Assembly (NCBI GenBank): GCA_027032075.1
Contig: JALVOC010000006.1
Span: 1-64,000, forward strand
DNA length: 64,000 bases
Direction: 5' to 3'
From: Chromatiales bacterium
GTDB lineage: Bacteria; Pseudomonadota; Gammaproteobacteria; UBA6429; Thiohalophilaceae
This document shows, one piece after another, positions 29,797-39,294 of this stretch (position 1 is its first letter; each line of letters opens with the position of its first letter). Made by a program: the position numbers and the translations under genes. Under the pieces are notes generated by a model that was given only the letters and a program-made list of their open reading frames with translations, was not told the DNA's origin and searched no databases.

Positions 29797-30108
29797 CTAC
29801 TCACCCGCTGCGGGTTTGAGCGCCCGCGTACCGTAACGGCGATCGGTCTGGATCCGCAACTGGTTACTGCGGGCAAAACCAAGAATAAAATCATAGGCTG
29901 CCGGATTACTCTCGGCCAGACCGCGAGCCACCACCAGACATTTCTCACCCTCAATGACACAGGGCTGAACACTCTCTGAATACTGCAAACGATGGTCGAC
30001 TTCAAAACTGGCCAGAGTCGAAGAAATGCGCTCAATCCAGTCGCTGGGGCGCAATTTACTCCCATCTTCCCTGATCCCCCGGATCACCAGACGATCTTCG
30101 TCTTCCAT
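29797..30108 (-). CDS. DUF3579-family protein
   Basis: 103 residues of DUF3579, function unknown. Family-like segments: LVIRGIREDGSKLRPSDWIERI at the N-terminus, and CLVVARGLAESNPAAYDFIL, FARSNQLRI later. ATG 30108 follows GAGGTAATTTTC; longer in-frame starts up to 30201 lack such a site. It is convergent with dksA and divergent from the nitroreductase. Confidence 0.85.
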   Translation of the reverse strand: MEDEDRLVIRGIREDGSKLRPSDWIERISSTLASFEVDHRLQYSESVQPCVIEGEKCLVVARGLAESNPAAYDFILGFARSNQLRIQTDRRYGTRALKPAAGE

Positions 30109-30206
30109 GAAAATTACCTCACTTGGGTGGCACTGTGGATGTATAGCGTTAGGATCGGTATCCTGAGCGGGATCTTTAATCATTTTGCAAATCAGGTGCA
30201 ATTTCC

Positions 30207-30872
30207 ATGGAAATTCTGGATGCCATACGTGATCGCCATTGTGTCAGGGCTTACCTGCCAAAACCGGTTGACGCCGAAATCATCACTGAGATTCTGGACA
30301 CCGCCCGCTGGGCGCCTTCCGGCGTCAACATCCAGCCCTGGCAAGTCGCCGTGGTGCAGGGGGAGAGCAAACAACGCCTGGGGGATGCCCTCATTGCCGC
30401 ACGCAAGCGGGGTGATGAACCGAATCCTGACTATCCCTATTACCCGGAATGCTGGCAGACACCCTACTCCGTGCGGCGGCAAAAGTGCGGTCTGGCGCTT
30501 TACAGCGCCCTCGGTATCGGCCGCAAGGATAAAGAGAAACGTCTCGCTGCCTGGTACCGGAATTACCGCTTTTTCGATGCGCCGGTCGGTTTGCTCTTCT
30601 TTCTCGATGACAGCCTGCAAACCGGCTCATGGCTGGACATGGGCATGTTCATGCAAAATATCATGCTGGCGGCACGCCACTTCGACCTGGACACCTGCCC
30701 GCAGGCATCCCTCGCCGAATATCCAGACATTGTTCGCGATATCCTCGACATTCCGGCAGAAAAGAGGGTGATATGCGGCATGGCGCTCGGTTATGCCGAT
30801 CCGGATGCAGCCGTCAACCAGTACCGCCTGCCCCGCGAAGCATCCTCCCGCTTCACTCGCTGGTACGAATAG
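30207..30872 (+). CDS. Nitroreductase-family flavoprotein
   Basis: 221 residues. FMN-binding pattern RHCVRAYLPKPVD at the N-terminus, TARWAPSGVNIQPWQVAVV, and the C-terminal VICGMALGYADPDA. Family members reduce nitro compounds, quinones or unsaturated bonds with NAD(P)H; the substrate is unknown here. It precedes gluQ by 6 bp. Confidence 0.9.
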   Translation: MEILDAIRDRHCVRAYLPKPVDAEIITEILDTARWAPSGVNIQPWQVAVVQGESKQRLGDALIAARKRGDEPNPDYPYYPECWQTPYSVRRQKCGLALYSALGIGRKDKEKRLAAWYRNYRFFDAPVGLLFFLDDSLQTGSWLDMGMFMQNIMLAARHFDLDTCPQASLAEYPDIVRDILDIPAEKRVICGMALGYADPDAAVNQYRLPREASSRFTRWYE

Positions 30873-30878
30873 GCAGCG

Positions 30879-31820
30879 ATGCCAACACTGAAGCGTTACC
30901 GCGGCCGGTTTGCCCCTTCTCCCAGCGGCCCCCTGCACTTTGGTTCCCTGATTGCGGCGGTCGCCAGTTACCTGCAGGCACACAGCCAGCAGGGCGAATG
31001 GTGGTTGCGGGTGGAGGATATCGATCCGCCCCGTGAGGCCCCGGGGGCGCGAGACGCCATTCTGCGGAGCCTGGAAGCCTTTGGGCTGCAATGGGATGGG
31101 GAAGTGCGCTACCAGAAAGCGCGGCAGGAACGCTATGCAGAGGCGCTGGTGGAACTGCAGAAAACTGGCCTGCTGTATCGCTGTAGTTGCAGCCGCCAGC
31201 AAATTGCCCGTGCCACCGCCCGCAACGAAGGCCCGCTTCGCTATCCAGGCACCTGCCGCGACAAAAACCTTACCCCCCTCACCCCCCACGCCCTGCGCAT
31301 CGATACCCGCCAGGTCACAATCCGCTTCGATGACGCCATCCAGGGCAGGCAGCAGTTTGATCTTGAACGGGAAGCGGGTGATTTTGTGCTCCGCCGCGCC
31401 GACGGCCTGTTTTCCTACCAGCTTGCCGTGGCCATCGATGATGCCGAACAGGGGATGACCGAGGTGGTGCGTGGCATGGATTTGCTGGATTCCACCCCGC
31501 GTCAGATCTACCTGCAGCAGCTCCTCAATCTGCCCACCCCGTCATACGCGCATCATCCTGTTGCGGTGGATGCCGGCACCGGCCGAAAACTGAGCAAGCA
31601 AACCTTTGCCAGAGCCATCAATGATCAGCGGCCGGTTGAAACCCTGTGGCAGGCACTGCGGTTTCTTGGGCAGCGCCCCCCCGAGGCACTGCGGGAAACG
31701 GATCTGGCGGATTTCTGGGAGTGGGCGAAAGCCCACTGGCAGCTCAAGTTTGTACCCCAAACGGCCGTTATTGAAATTAACACCGATGATGCGCCTGAGA
31801 CCCACGCTGCCGATACGTGA
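30879..31820 (+). CDS. gluQ: Glutamyl-Q tRNA(Asp) synthetase
   Basis: Attaches glutamate to queuosine at position 34 of tRNA-Asp. A truncated GluRS-like enzyme of 313 residues: HIGH-like motif APSPSGPLHFGSL, zinc ligands in YRCSCSRQQ and the later YPGTCRDK, and KMSKS-like KLSKQ. No anticodon-binding domain, as expected. The substrate queuosine pathway is represented by queF in this window, and tRNA-Asp(GTC) is also present. Confidence 0.94.
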   Translation: MPTLKRYRGRFAPSPSGPLHFGSLIAAVASYLQAHSQQGEWWLRVEDIDPPREAPGARDAILRSLEAFGLQWDGEVRYQKARQERYAEALVELQKTGLLYRCSCSRQQIARATARNEGPLRYPGTCRDKNLTPLTPHALRIDTRQVTIRFDDAIQGRQQFDLEREAGDFVLRRADGLFSYQLAVAIDDAEQGMTEVVRGMDLLDSTPRQIYLQQLLNLPTPSYAHHPVAVDAGTGRKLSKQTFARAINDQRPVETLWQALRFLGQRPPEALRETDLADFWEWAKAHWQLKFVPQTAVIEINTDDAPETHAADT

Positions 31821-31847
31821 TAGGATTTGTCGCTGCAAGGGAGGAAT

Positions 31848-32294
31848 ATGATGGGTGAAGTGCAGCCATTTATCGAGTCGTTTCGTGGCGGCTTCAGTGG
31901 CATCCTGCGATGGCCGCAACTGGATGAACTATGGGCAAAGCTGCGTGAGGATACCGGTAAAGCATGGTACATCTACGCAGTAGGAGAACCACCGCCACAA
32001 CAGCGCAGCAGTGCGGAACAGCTCGACAGGTTTATCCGGGAAATCGACAAACTGCTGCGCGAAGAACACGCTGAAGAGTATTGCGGTATCGTCTATGTGG
32101 ACGATCGGGAAGACCCGGGATTTATCAAAATCTACGATCCGCACAACCTCGGGGTGGTTTGTGGTTTCAGCGACAACCCGCCATTGCCCGGCTGGGTGCT
32201 GTCTCTGGAAAAACCGGTCGATTTGCAAACAGCCCTGCCACCGCCCGGGAATCGCCGCCGCTGGTGGCAAAAGCTGGTCGGCCTCGGCCACTGA
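31848..32294 (+). CDS. Uncharacterised protein
   Basis: 148 residues from ATG 31848 with AGGGAGGAAT in front. No recognised domain, TM segment or signal peptide. It begins MMGEVQPFIESFRGGFSGIL and has conserved-looking aromatic and Gly/Pro-rich patches (IYDPHNLGVVCGFSDNPPLPG). It is 27 bp after gluQ, so probably co-transcribed. Repeat element F lies right after it. Confidence 0.75.
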   Translation: MMGEVQPFIESFRGGFSGILRWPQLDELWAKLREDTGKAWYIYAVGEPPPQQRSSAEQLDRFIREIDKLLREEHAEEYCGIVYVDDREDPGFIKIYDPHNLGVVCGFSDNPPLPGWVLSLEKPVDLQTALPPPGNRRRWWQKLVGLGH

Positions 32295-32300
32295 AGCTGC

Positions 32301-32393
32301 AATGCGCATTCAGAATGCCAGTCCACTTGCGTCATGGTGCATCCGGAATCTGGCTATAATTTTAATCGATCTGGTATTCGGAATGCGTATTTA
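32301..32393. mobile_element. Short TIR element F upstream of the PilZ gene
   Basis: The left end GCATTCAGAATGCCAG pairs with the right end CTGGTATTCGGAATGCGTAT (32371-32393). The interior CCGGAATCTGGCTATAAT corresponds to the CCGGAATCTGCCAATAAT interior of the 53-kb copy. About 93 bp, non-coding. Its reading frame is open into the PilZ gene. Confidence 0.75.
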
Positions 32394-32423
32394 GATATTC
32401 GTGTCAACAAACAACCTGAGTCC

Positions 32424-33191
32424 ATGCAAGACAAATTACAAAATTCCGCCGGCAGTTCCCAGCAGAAAGACAACATCGAAAACTACGAGCAATATCTGTT
32501 GCACGGACGTGGCGCCATCATCCAGAAATTGCGCCAGTTGGGCAAGAGCAAAAACATGATCACTGCCCATTTTGGCGGCGGGCAATATTCGATGCTGACG
32601 GTGGTGATCGATGTGCTGCCGGATCGGGATTTGCTGGTGCTGGATTACGGAGCAAACGAAACCATCAATAAAAAGCTTCTGGATACCAACAGGGTGGTAT
32701 TCAAGACACAGCATGACGGCATCACCGCCCAGTTTACCGCCACCCGCCTCCAGCGCTGCAAATTACATGGCAAAACAGCTTTTGCCTGTCCTATTCCCGA
32801 AGATCTGTTATGGGTGCAACGCCGGGAGTTTTACCGCGTTCGCATCCCCCTGGGGGAAAACGTCACCTGCACCCTTGTCAACGGCGAAAATGAATCCGTC
32901 ACCTACAAGGTTCTGGATATCAGCATCAGCGGCCTCTGCCTGCACAACACCAGTAACAAAATCCAATTCGAAGTCGAGCAGACCTTTTCGAATTGCAAAC
33001 TCAACCTGGCGAACCATGGCACCGAAGCGGTAAACCTGATCGTGCGGAATGTTATCCCCATCAAACAGGATGACCCCTCTGCCGGTGAACGTATCGGATG
33101 CTGTTTTGCCAATCTGGCGAGCGACCTCAGCGCCAACATCCAGAGATATATCCATACCATCGACGCCCTTACCCGGCGTGTCGATGACTGA
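32424..33191 (+). CDS. YcgR-like PilZ-domain protein (c-di-GMP-responsive flagellar brake family)
   Basis: 255 residues. An N-terminal YcgR-like beta domain (about 1-125) is followed by PilZ with the c-di-GMP motifs RREFYRVRIP (about 133) and DISISGLCL (about 165). Such proteins slow flagellar rotation when c-di-GMP rises. ATG 32424 is the preferred start; the frame extends upstream through repeat element F to ATG 32334, so the element could add 30 residues. No strong ribosome-binding site is seen for either start. Confidence 0.85.
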   Translation: MQDKLQNSAGSSQQKDNIENYEQYLLHGRGAIIQKLRQLGKSKNMITAHFGGGQYSMLTVVIDVLPDRDLLVLDYGANETINKKLLDTNRVVFKTQHDGITAQFTATRLQRCKLHGKTAFACPIPEDLLWVQRREFYRVRIPLGENVTCTLVNGENESVTYKVLDISISGLCLHNTSNKIQFEVEQTFSNCKLNLANHGTEAVNLIVRNVIPIKQDDPSAGERIGCCFANLASDLSANIQRYIHTIDALTRRVDD

Positions 33192-33212
33192 CCCCCGCTC
33201 AAGATAAAAAAC

Positions 33213-33237
33213 AAAGGGTGCCGCCGCACCCTTTTTT
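33213..33237. terminator. Bidirectional terminator between the PilZ gene and the SulP gene
   Basis: Stem GGGTGC-CGCC-GCACCC (33216-33231) with a T run on the right and an A run on the left, so it can serve both convergent genes. Confidence 0.85.
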
Positions 33238-33241
33238 CATA

Positions 33242-35011
33242 TCATGCGCGGACTGTCTCGCACTCCCTGAATATGCGTTTGTCACATTTCGCACAAATAT
33301 CATGATCCAGTTTTTGAAATATGGCCGCGATCGCCTCTGTCTTTGAGACAAACATGTGATCTTCGCCCAGATGCCTGACATAGTCCCCTTTTTTCAATAC
33401 TTCACATGCCCCTTCCTTGATCCGGTAGAAAAACATGTCACCACCCATTTTTCGCCGTTGCTGTGCTTCGCCCACCAGCAGCTCGGCACCGGCGATATCG
33501 ACGAAATTGATACCCTGGGACAAAAGCAACAGGTACTTCTGCTGGGGATGCTGACGCCGCATGCCGGCAAATTTTTCACGCACATGGGCCACGGCACCAA
33601 AAAACAACGAGCCATCGACGCGGACTATCTTTAACTGGGGACACTCCGGTAAGGCAACAGCATTGGTAAACTTGCGCTTGGGATGGGTGGCATCAGGCAC
33701 GCGCACATTGATGCGAGGTTTGGCGGTTTTGTTCAGGTAGAGTGCCAGTGACAGCATCACCCCCATGAAAATGGCCAGTTCCAGCTCCAGAAACAGCGCA
33801 CCAAAAAAGGTCACAGCCAATACCACGGTTTCCGAACGGCTGGCACGCAGAATGCCCTTGATGTGGTGAAAATCGATCAACCCCCAGGCCACCAGAAACA
33901 GGATCCCCGCCATGGCCGCATTCGGCAAATAGGCTGCCAGCGGCGCAACCAGCAATACAATGAGCATCAACAGCAAACCGGCAAATACCGCAGCAAGCGG
34001 GGTTTTTGCCCCCGCCTCATAATTGACACCACTGCGGTTGAACGAACCCGTCGCCACGTAACCCGAGAAAAAGCTGCCAACCACATTCGACAGCCCCTGG
34101 CCGATGAATTCCTGATTGCCATCGATATGCTGACCCGCACGCACCGCCAGGGAACGGGCGATGGACACAGCCTCGGTCAGCGCAAACAGCGTCATTGCCA
34201 CTGCCGTGGGGGCGAGTTCCTTGATGGTGTCCAAGGAAAAATCGGGGGAGGACAGGGGCGGCAGGGTGCTGGGCAGGGCGCCGACCATTTTGATACCGGT
34301 GACACTTTCCCCCAGCAGTTCGTTCAGGACCACGGCAAGCACACTGCCGGCCAGCAACGCCGCAATCATGTACGGTATGCGAGGGATATAACGTTTGAAG
34401 ATAATACCGGTAAGCAGGGTTACGGTAGCAACCACCGTGACATAAGGGGATATATCCGATATGTGCGCGGCGAAATATTGCAGGATGTCGATAAAATGGC
34501 TGCCCCGCGGAATTTCCAGACCGAAAAAGTTCTTGATTTGTTTACTGGCAATCAGAATCGCGGCACCGGCGGTAAAGCCGATGATCACCGAATGGGAGAT
34601 GAAATTGACCAGCGCCCCCAGGCGTCCGATACCCATGGTCAACTGGATGAGGCCCACCATGAAGGTGAGGGTCAACGCCAGACTGACATAAGCAGCAGAA
34701 GCCGGTTCGGCAAAAACACTCAGGGCCGAAAACATCACCACGGATGCAGCTGTGGTGGGACCGGAAACCAGATGGAAGGAAGAACCAAACAGTGCGGCGA
34801 TGATTGCCGGCACCATCCCCGCATACAGACCGTATTCCGGCGGCATACCGGCGATGGTGGCAAACGCCACCCCCTGTGGCAGAACGATGATGGCGCCGGT
34901 CAGGCCGGCGAGAAAATCAGCACGTAGCGTCTTACCCCGTATCCCGGGTAACCATTGCATAAAGGGCAAAAACGGGGAAAGCGCGAGACTGGCTGATTTT
35001 CTGCTGATCAT
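33242..35011 (-). CDS. SulP-family anion transporter with STAS domain
   Basis: 589 residues. An N-terminal membrane part with about 10-12 hydrophobic segments has the SulP signature GLTGAIIVLPQGVAFATIAG and a G-L-Y-A-G-M-V-P stretch; the C-terminal STAS domain contains LFFGAVAHVREKF and GINFVDIAG. It probably moves sulfate, bicarbonate or another anion; the ion cannot be fixed. Unusually, about 30 residues follow STAS with Cys-rich CAKCDKRIFREC, a possible metal or redox site. It stands alone and is convergent with the PilZ gene. Confidence 0.9.
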   Translation of the reverse strand: MISRKSASLALSPFLPFMQWLPGIRGKTLRADFLAGLTGAIIVLPQGVAFATIAGMPPEYGLYAGMVPAIIAALFGSSFHLVSGPTTAASVVMFSALSVFAEPASAAYVSLALTLTFMVGLIQLTMGIGRLGALVNFISHSVIIGFTAGAAILIASKQIKNFFGLEIPRGSHFIDILQYFAAHISDISPYVTVVATVTLLTGIIFKRYIPRIPYMIAALLAGSVLAVVLNELLGESVTGIKMVGALPSTLPPLSSPDFSLDTIKELAPTAVAMTLFALTEAVSIARSLAVRAGQHIDGNQEFIGQGLSNVVGSFFSGYVATGSFNRSGVNYEAGAKTPLAAVFAGLLLMLIVLLVAPLAAYLPNAAMAGILFLVAWGLIDFHHIKGILRASRSETVVLAVTFFGALFLELELAIFMGVMLSLALYLNKTAKPRINVRVPDATHPKRKFTNAVALPECPQLKIVRVDGSLFFGAVAHVREKFAGMRRQHPQQKYLLLLSQGINFVDIAGAELLVGEAQQRRKMGGDMFFYRIKEGACEVLKKGDYVRHLGEDHMFVSKTEAIAAIFQKLDHDICAKCDKRIFRECETVRA

Positions 35012-35060
35012 GTTTTTCTTTGCACACCTCGGTAGGATCTGGAAGCCAAAAATTAAAACG

Positions 35061-35092
35061 AAAAAAAGGGGTTGGCCTGCAAGGCCAACCCC
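35061..35092 (-). terminator. Terminator of tRNA-Glu
   Basis: Read on the minus strand: GGGGTTGGCC-TTGCA-GGCCAACCCC followed by seven T. It lies 8 bases downstream of the CCA end of tRNA-Glu. Confidence 0.9.
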
Positions 35093-35099
35093 GTCGATA

Positions 35100-35176
35100 T
35101 GGCGTCCCCAAGGGGATTCGAACCCCTGTTGCCGCCGTGAAAGGGCGGTGTCCTAGGCCAACTAGACGATGGGGAC
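35100..35176 (-). tRNA. tRNA-Glu (anticodon TTC)
   Basis: A full cloverleaf can be folded: acceptor GTCCCCA paired with TGGGGAC, anticodon loop CTTTCAC giving TTC, T-loop GGTTCGAATCC, CCA encoded. 77 bases including CCA, with one extra base in the D loop. Confidence 0.97.
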
Positions 35177-35445
35177 AAAAACCTGTTCAGTTCTCATCTG
35201 TGGATTTGGCAATCTGTAAAGAGTCACCATATCCGCCTGGCCAAACCAGACAAGTACGGCGCCTTTGCCGGTTTCAATTGCCTGGATCGATACCGGTGTT
35301 GCCGGTATCGAAATCCGGACATCCGTAATCACGATCCCCGGATAAAGCGCAATGCATCCGCCTGTTCATACTCCTGCGGTCAGCGGTGATTGCCGCCCAC
35401 GTTTCCCGCGGCTTCGATAGCCTGACCGGAAAGGTGGACCAAATC

Positions 35446-35521
<76 letters not shown>

Positions 35522-35613
35522 GCAAAACAGGACGCGAACTGTACATGCCACACAGATAGCTGTCAAGATGTTGATCGGGATTGAACAACCATTCGCCAGC
35601 GTGCCCGCCCGGG

Positions 35614-37311
35614 CTATTTTCCGCCCTTTTTCTCAATCTTGGCCCAGCTGTCACGCAGGCTGACAATACGGTTGAAAACCGGCCTGTCTCCCGCCAGGTG
35701 TTCGCTGTCGAGACAAAAATAGCCTTCCCGCTCGAACTGGAATTGCTCACCAGGGCGGGCGCCGGCGAGGTTGGCCTCAACGAAACAGTGGGTCAGGGTA
35801 CGTAACGAATCGGGATTGAGGTAATCCCGGTAGTCCTTCCCCTCTTTCGCTTTGTCGGGATTGGGATGATTGAAAAGACGATCATACAAGCGGATTTCGG
35901 CGTTGATCGCATCGCTGGCCGACACCCAGTGGATCACCCCTTTCACCTTGCGACCTTCCGGATTGGCCCCGAGGGTGGCCGGATCATAACTGCACCGCAG
36001 TTCAATCACTTCACCCTCTACGTCCTTGATCACTTCATCACAACGGATCACATAGGCATTCCTTAATCTCACCTCGCCTCCGCTAACCAGCCGTTTGAAT
36101 TTTTTTGGCGCCTCTTCCCGAAAATCAGCCTGCTCGATATAGATTTCACGGCTGAAGGTCAGTTGCCGGCTTCCCATGGACTCATCCTGCGGGTGGTTGG
36201 GGGCCGTCAGCTTTTCCTGCCGCCCTTCCGGGTAATTGGTGATCACCACTTTCAGTGGATGCAGCACGGCCATGCGGCGCGGGGCGTGAATGTTCAGATC
36301 CTCACGCACGCAATTTTCCAGCACCGCCATTTCCACAAAATTATCGGATTTGGTGACACCGATCCGATCGCAGAAATCCCGGATCGCCGCTGGTGTGTAA
36401 CCCCGTCTGCGCATGCCGGCGATGGTGGGCATGCGAGGATCGTCCCAACCCTCCACATAACCGCCTTCCACCAGTTCGGTGAGTTTGCGCTTGCTGGTAA
36501 TGGTGTGTTCCAGTACCAGGCGGGAAAACTCGATCTGCTGCGGATGGCAGGGTGTTTCCAGTTCGTTCAGGTACCAGTCGTACAGGGGGCGATGATCCTC
36601 GAACTCCAGCGTGCAAAGGGAGTGCGTGATCCCCTCGATGGAATCCGACAGACAGTGAGTGAAGTCGTACATGGGATAGATACACCACTCCTCCCCGGTT
36701 TGATGATGCACTACCCCGTGACGGATGCGATAAATCGTCGGATCACGCATATTGATGTTGGGTGATGCCATATCGATCCTGGCACGCAGAACCTTTTCCC
36801 CGTCCTGAAACTCACCCTGGCGCATGCGGGCAAACAGATCCAGATTCTCCTCGATGCTGCGATTGCGAAAGGGGCTGTCCTTGCCGGGTTCGGTCAAGGT
36901 GCCGCGATAGGCGCGGATCTCTTCAGCGGAAAGATCACACACATAGGCCTTGCCTTTTTTTATCAGTTGGACGGCGTAATCATATAATTTTTCAAAGTAG
37001 TCGGAGGCATAATAAAGCCGCTCCCCCCAGTCATAGCCCAACCAGCGCACGTCTCGCTGGATGGCTTCGACGAATTCCGCATTTTCCTTGTGCGGGTTGG
37101 TGTCATCGAAGCGCAGGTTACAGGTGCCGTGGTAATCCTCGGCAATCCCGAAATTGAGACATATCGATTTGGCATGACCAATATGCAGGAAGCCGTTCGG
37201 TTCCGGCGGGAAACGGGTGGCCACCCTGCCATCATTCTTGCCGGCCCTGATATCCGCCTCGATGATCTGGCGAATAAAATTAGTTGGTTTGGGGTGTTCT
37301 TCACTGCTCAT
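35614..37311 (-). CDS. glnS: Glutaminyl-tRNA synthetase
   Basis: Charges tRNA-Gln. 565 residues: HIGH-type motif [15 protein letters not shown] and KMSKS-type motif [10 protein letters not shown], plus the two beta-barrel anticodon domains of GlnRS ([31 protein letters not shown]). ATG 37311 (MSSEEHPKP) follows AAAGG; a TTG three codons upstream is less likely. It is downstream of gltX, with repeat element D between them. Confidence 0.96.
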   Translation of the reverse strand: MSSEEHPKPTNFIRQIIEADIRAGKNDGRVATRFPPEPNGFLHIGHAKSICLNFGIAEDYHGTCNLRFDDTNPHKENAEFVEAIQRDVRWLGYDWGERLYYASDYFEKLYDYAVQLIKKGKAYVCDLSAEEIRAYRGTLTEPGKDSPFRNRSIEENLDLFARMRQGEFQDGEKVLRARIDMASPNINMRDPTIYRIRHGVVHHQTGEEWCIYPMYDFTHCLSDSIEGITHSLCTLEFEDHRPLYDWYLNELETPCHPQQIEFSRLVLEHTITSKRKLTELVEGGYVEGWDDPRMPTIAGMRRRGYTPAAIRDFCDRIGVTKSDNFVEMAVLENCVREDLNIHAPRRMAVLHPLKVVITNYPEGRQEKLTAPNHPQDESMGSRQLTFSREIYIEQADFREEAPKKFKRLVSGGEVRLRNAYVIRCDEVIKDVEGEVIELRCSYDPATLGANPEGRKVKGVIHWVSASDAINAEIRLYDRLFNHPNPDKAKEGKDYRDYLNPDSLRTLTHCFVEANLAGARPGEQFQFEREGYFCLDSEHLAGDRPVFNRIVSLRDSWAKIEKKGGK

Positions 37312-37379
37312 GCATTTCAACCTTTTGCTTTTTTTGTCGCGGCTGCGCTAATCGTTACTCATAATGGAAATCAGGCCGT

Positions 37380-37478
37380 TAAATTAAGTATTCCGAATAC
37401 CACTCCACTTCAGCCACGGATACAAAACCAGAATCTGCCAACAATGTTAAATGATCTGGTATGCGGAACGCGTATTTA
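37380..37478. mobile_element. Short TIR element D between gltX and glnS
   Basis: The left end ...AAGTATTCCGAATACCA pairs with the right end TGGTATGCGGAACGCGTATT-TA (37457-37478). The interior CAGAATCTGCCAACAATGTT resembles the 53-kb copy. The last three bases of the element (37476-37478), read on the minus strand, are the TAA stop codon of gltX. Confidence 0.85.
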
Positions 37479-38891
37479 ACCTGCGGATGATGCCGCACGT
37501 TGCTGAATAAAGGCCAGCGCCTTGTCGATACGGCTTATGGTTTTTTCCTTGCCCAGCAAATACAAGGTGACATCGATACCCGGCGAAGAGGCACGGCCCG
37601 CCACGGCGACCCGCAGCGGCATGCCCACTTTGCCCATTTTCAAATCCAGGCTCTCCGCCACCTCAACAATCACCTGGTGAATGGCCCCGCTTTGCCAGTC
37701 GTCCAGCTCTGCCAGTTTTTCCCTGAGTTTGCGCAAGGGTTCCTCTGCCACCGGCCGCAGGTGTTTTTTCGCCGCGGCGGCATCATACTCATCGAAATCC
37801 TGATAGAAAAAGGCGCTGATTTCCGCCATTTCCACGAGGGTGGAGGCACGTTCCTGCTGGGCTTTTACCACTTCCACAAGGTCCGGACCGGTTGCCGGAT
37901 CGATACCGAGCTCTCCCATGTGATAACTCAAAAGGTGGGCGATGCGGGCGGGATCATCGTTTTTGATGTAGTGTTGATTCAACCACAGTAATTTTTCCGT
38001 GTTAAACATGGAGGCAGAACGATTCACGTTCTCAAGTTCAAACAGTTCAATCATTTCGTCTATGGAAAAAATTTCCTTGTCACCATGAGACCATCCCAGT
38101 CTCACCAGATAGTTCAACAGCGCTTCGGGTAAAAAACCCATTTCCCGGTATTGCATCACGCTGGTTGCGCCATGCCGTTTCGACAGGCGGGTACCGTCTT
38201 CGCCAAGGATCATCGGTACATGGGCATACCTGGGAACGGGCTTACCCATCGCCCGCAATATATTGATCTGGCGGGGGGCGTTATTGATGTGATCGTCCCC
38301 ACGGATCACATGGGTCACCCCCATATCGAGATCATCCACCACCACGGTGAGATTATAGGTAGGGGAACCGTCACTGCGGCGGATGATCAAATCATCCAGT
38401 TCACGGTTGTGGATAATGACCTTGCCGCGGATGATGTCGTCCATTACCACGTCCCCATCCAGCGGATTGCGAAACCGCACGACATGGGGTTCGTCGGGGC
38501 TGATATCCTTGTCGCGGCAATGGCCATCGTAGCGGGGCTTCTCCTTGCGCGCCATCTGCTCTTCGCGCAGTTGCTCCAGACGTTGTTTCGAGCAGTTGCA
38601 GCGATAGGCCTTGCCCTCCTGCAGCAACTGCTCGATCACTTCCGCATAGCGTTCGAACCGGTCGGTCTGATAAAAAGGACCCTCATCGTATTCCAGCCCC
38701 AGCCAGGTCATTCCTTCCAGGATGGCATTGACTGATTCGGCAGTGGAACGCTCAAGATCCGTATCCTCGATGCGAAGAATAAACTTACCACCATGTTTTC
38801 TGGCATATAGCCAGGAAAAAAGCGCGGTGCGGGCGCCACCGATGTGAAGATAACCGGTGGGGCTGGGAGCAAAACGGGTACGAATAGTCAT
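37476..38891 (-). CDS. gltX: Glutamyl-tRNA synthetase
   Basis: Charges tRNA-Glu. 471 residues, normal for the discriminating bacterial GltX: HIGH motif [16 protein letters not shown], zinc-region [13 protein letters not shown] and CRDKDIS, KMSKS motif [12 protein letters not shown]-terminal anticodon domain. The TAA stop codon is formed by the end of repeat element D, so the original 3' end may have been changed slightly. tRNA-Glu itself lies 2.3 kb away on the same strand. Confidence 0.96.
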   Translation of the reverse strand: MTIRTRFAPSPTGYLHIGGARTALFSWLYARKHGGKFILRIEDTDLERSTAESVNAILEGMTWLGLEYDEGPFYQTDRFERYAEVIEQLLQEGKAYRCNCSKQRLEQLREEQMARKEKPRYDGHCRDKDISPDEPHVVRFRNPLDGDVVMDDIIRGKVIIHNRELDDLIIRRSDGSPTYNLTVVVDDLDMGVTHVIRGDDHINNAPRQINILRAMGKPVPRYAHVPMILGEDGTRLSKRHGATSVMQYREMGFLPEALLNYLVRLGWSHGDKEIFSIDEMIELFELENVNRSASMFNTEKLLWLNQHYIKNDDPARIAHLLSYHMGELGIDPATGPDLVEVVKAQQERASTLVEMAEISAFFYQDFDEYDAAAAKKHLRPVAEEPLRKLREKLAELDDWQSGAIHQVIVEVAESLDLKMGKVGMPLRVAVAGRASSPGIDVTLYLLGKEKTISRIDKALAFIQQRAASSAG

Positions 38892-38997
38892 TGAACGGCG
38901 GATTCCTGTTATTTCTTCGGGAGCGGTATTTTACCTGCGATGCGGCAAAAAATCAGGACTATACTGAAATTACAGGTTTTGAAAGAATTACCGATAA

Positions 38998-39204
38998 CTA
39001 AATAGGCGTTCCGAATACCAGTACACTTGGGAAACGGAGCATCAGGACCTGAGGTCTTTTACATGACCGTCAGCCGCAGGGAGGCGGCTGTCGAGCGTAC
39101 AGGGAGGTATTTACAGCGTGTCATGTAAAAGACCTCAGGTCCTGATGCGATACTTAAATCCGGTAATAATACTAAATGATCTGGTATTCGGAACGCCGAT
39201 TTAG
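38998..39204. mobile_element. TIR element C with structured palindromic core, upstream of crp
   Basis: 24-bp terminal inverted repeats with a single mismatch (38998-39021 and 39181-39204, ends CTAAAT...). The core is a perfect 29-bp inverted repeat (39039-39067 with 39120-39148) enclosing hairpin CAGCCGC-AGGGAG-GCGGCTG (39071-39090) and the box GTACAGGGAGGTATTTACAG (39098-39117). It ends 90 bases before the crp start codon. The rest of 38892-39294 shows no gene. Confidence 0.9.
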
Positions 39205-39294
39205 AGTAGAGTACCCAGTGAAATTCGGTACCGGTTTGAAGCAAATGCGGATTTGTTTCAAAGATACTTCAACCGTGATAAACCTGCTCCCTTT

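Noticed and set aside
33863-34927. Open frame of 354 codons on the plus strand
   Set aside because: Antisense to the SulP gene; rich in His/Arg/Gln, as expected for the reverse of hydrophobic codons.
35288-35310. Hairpin CGATACCGG-TGTTG-CCGGTATCG between the two tRNA genes
   Set aside because: No T run on either strand, so it is not called a terminator; too short and isolated to assign another role.
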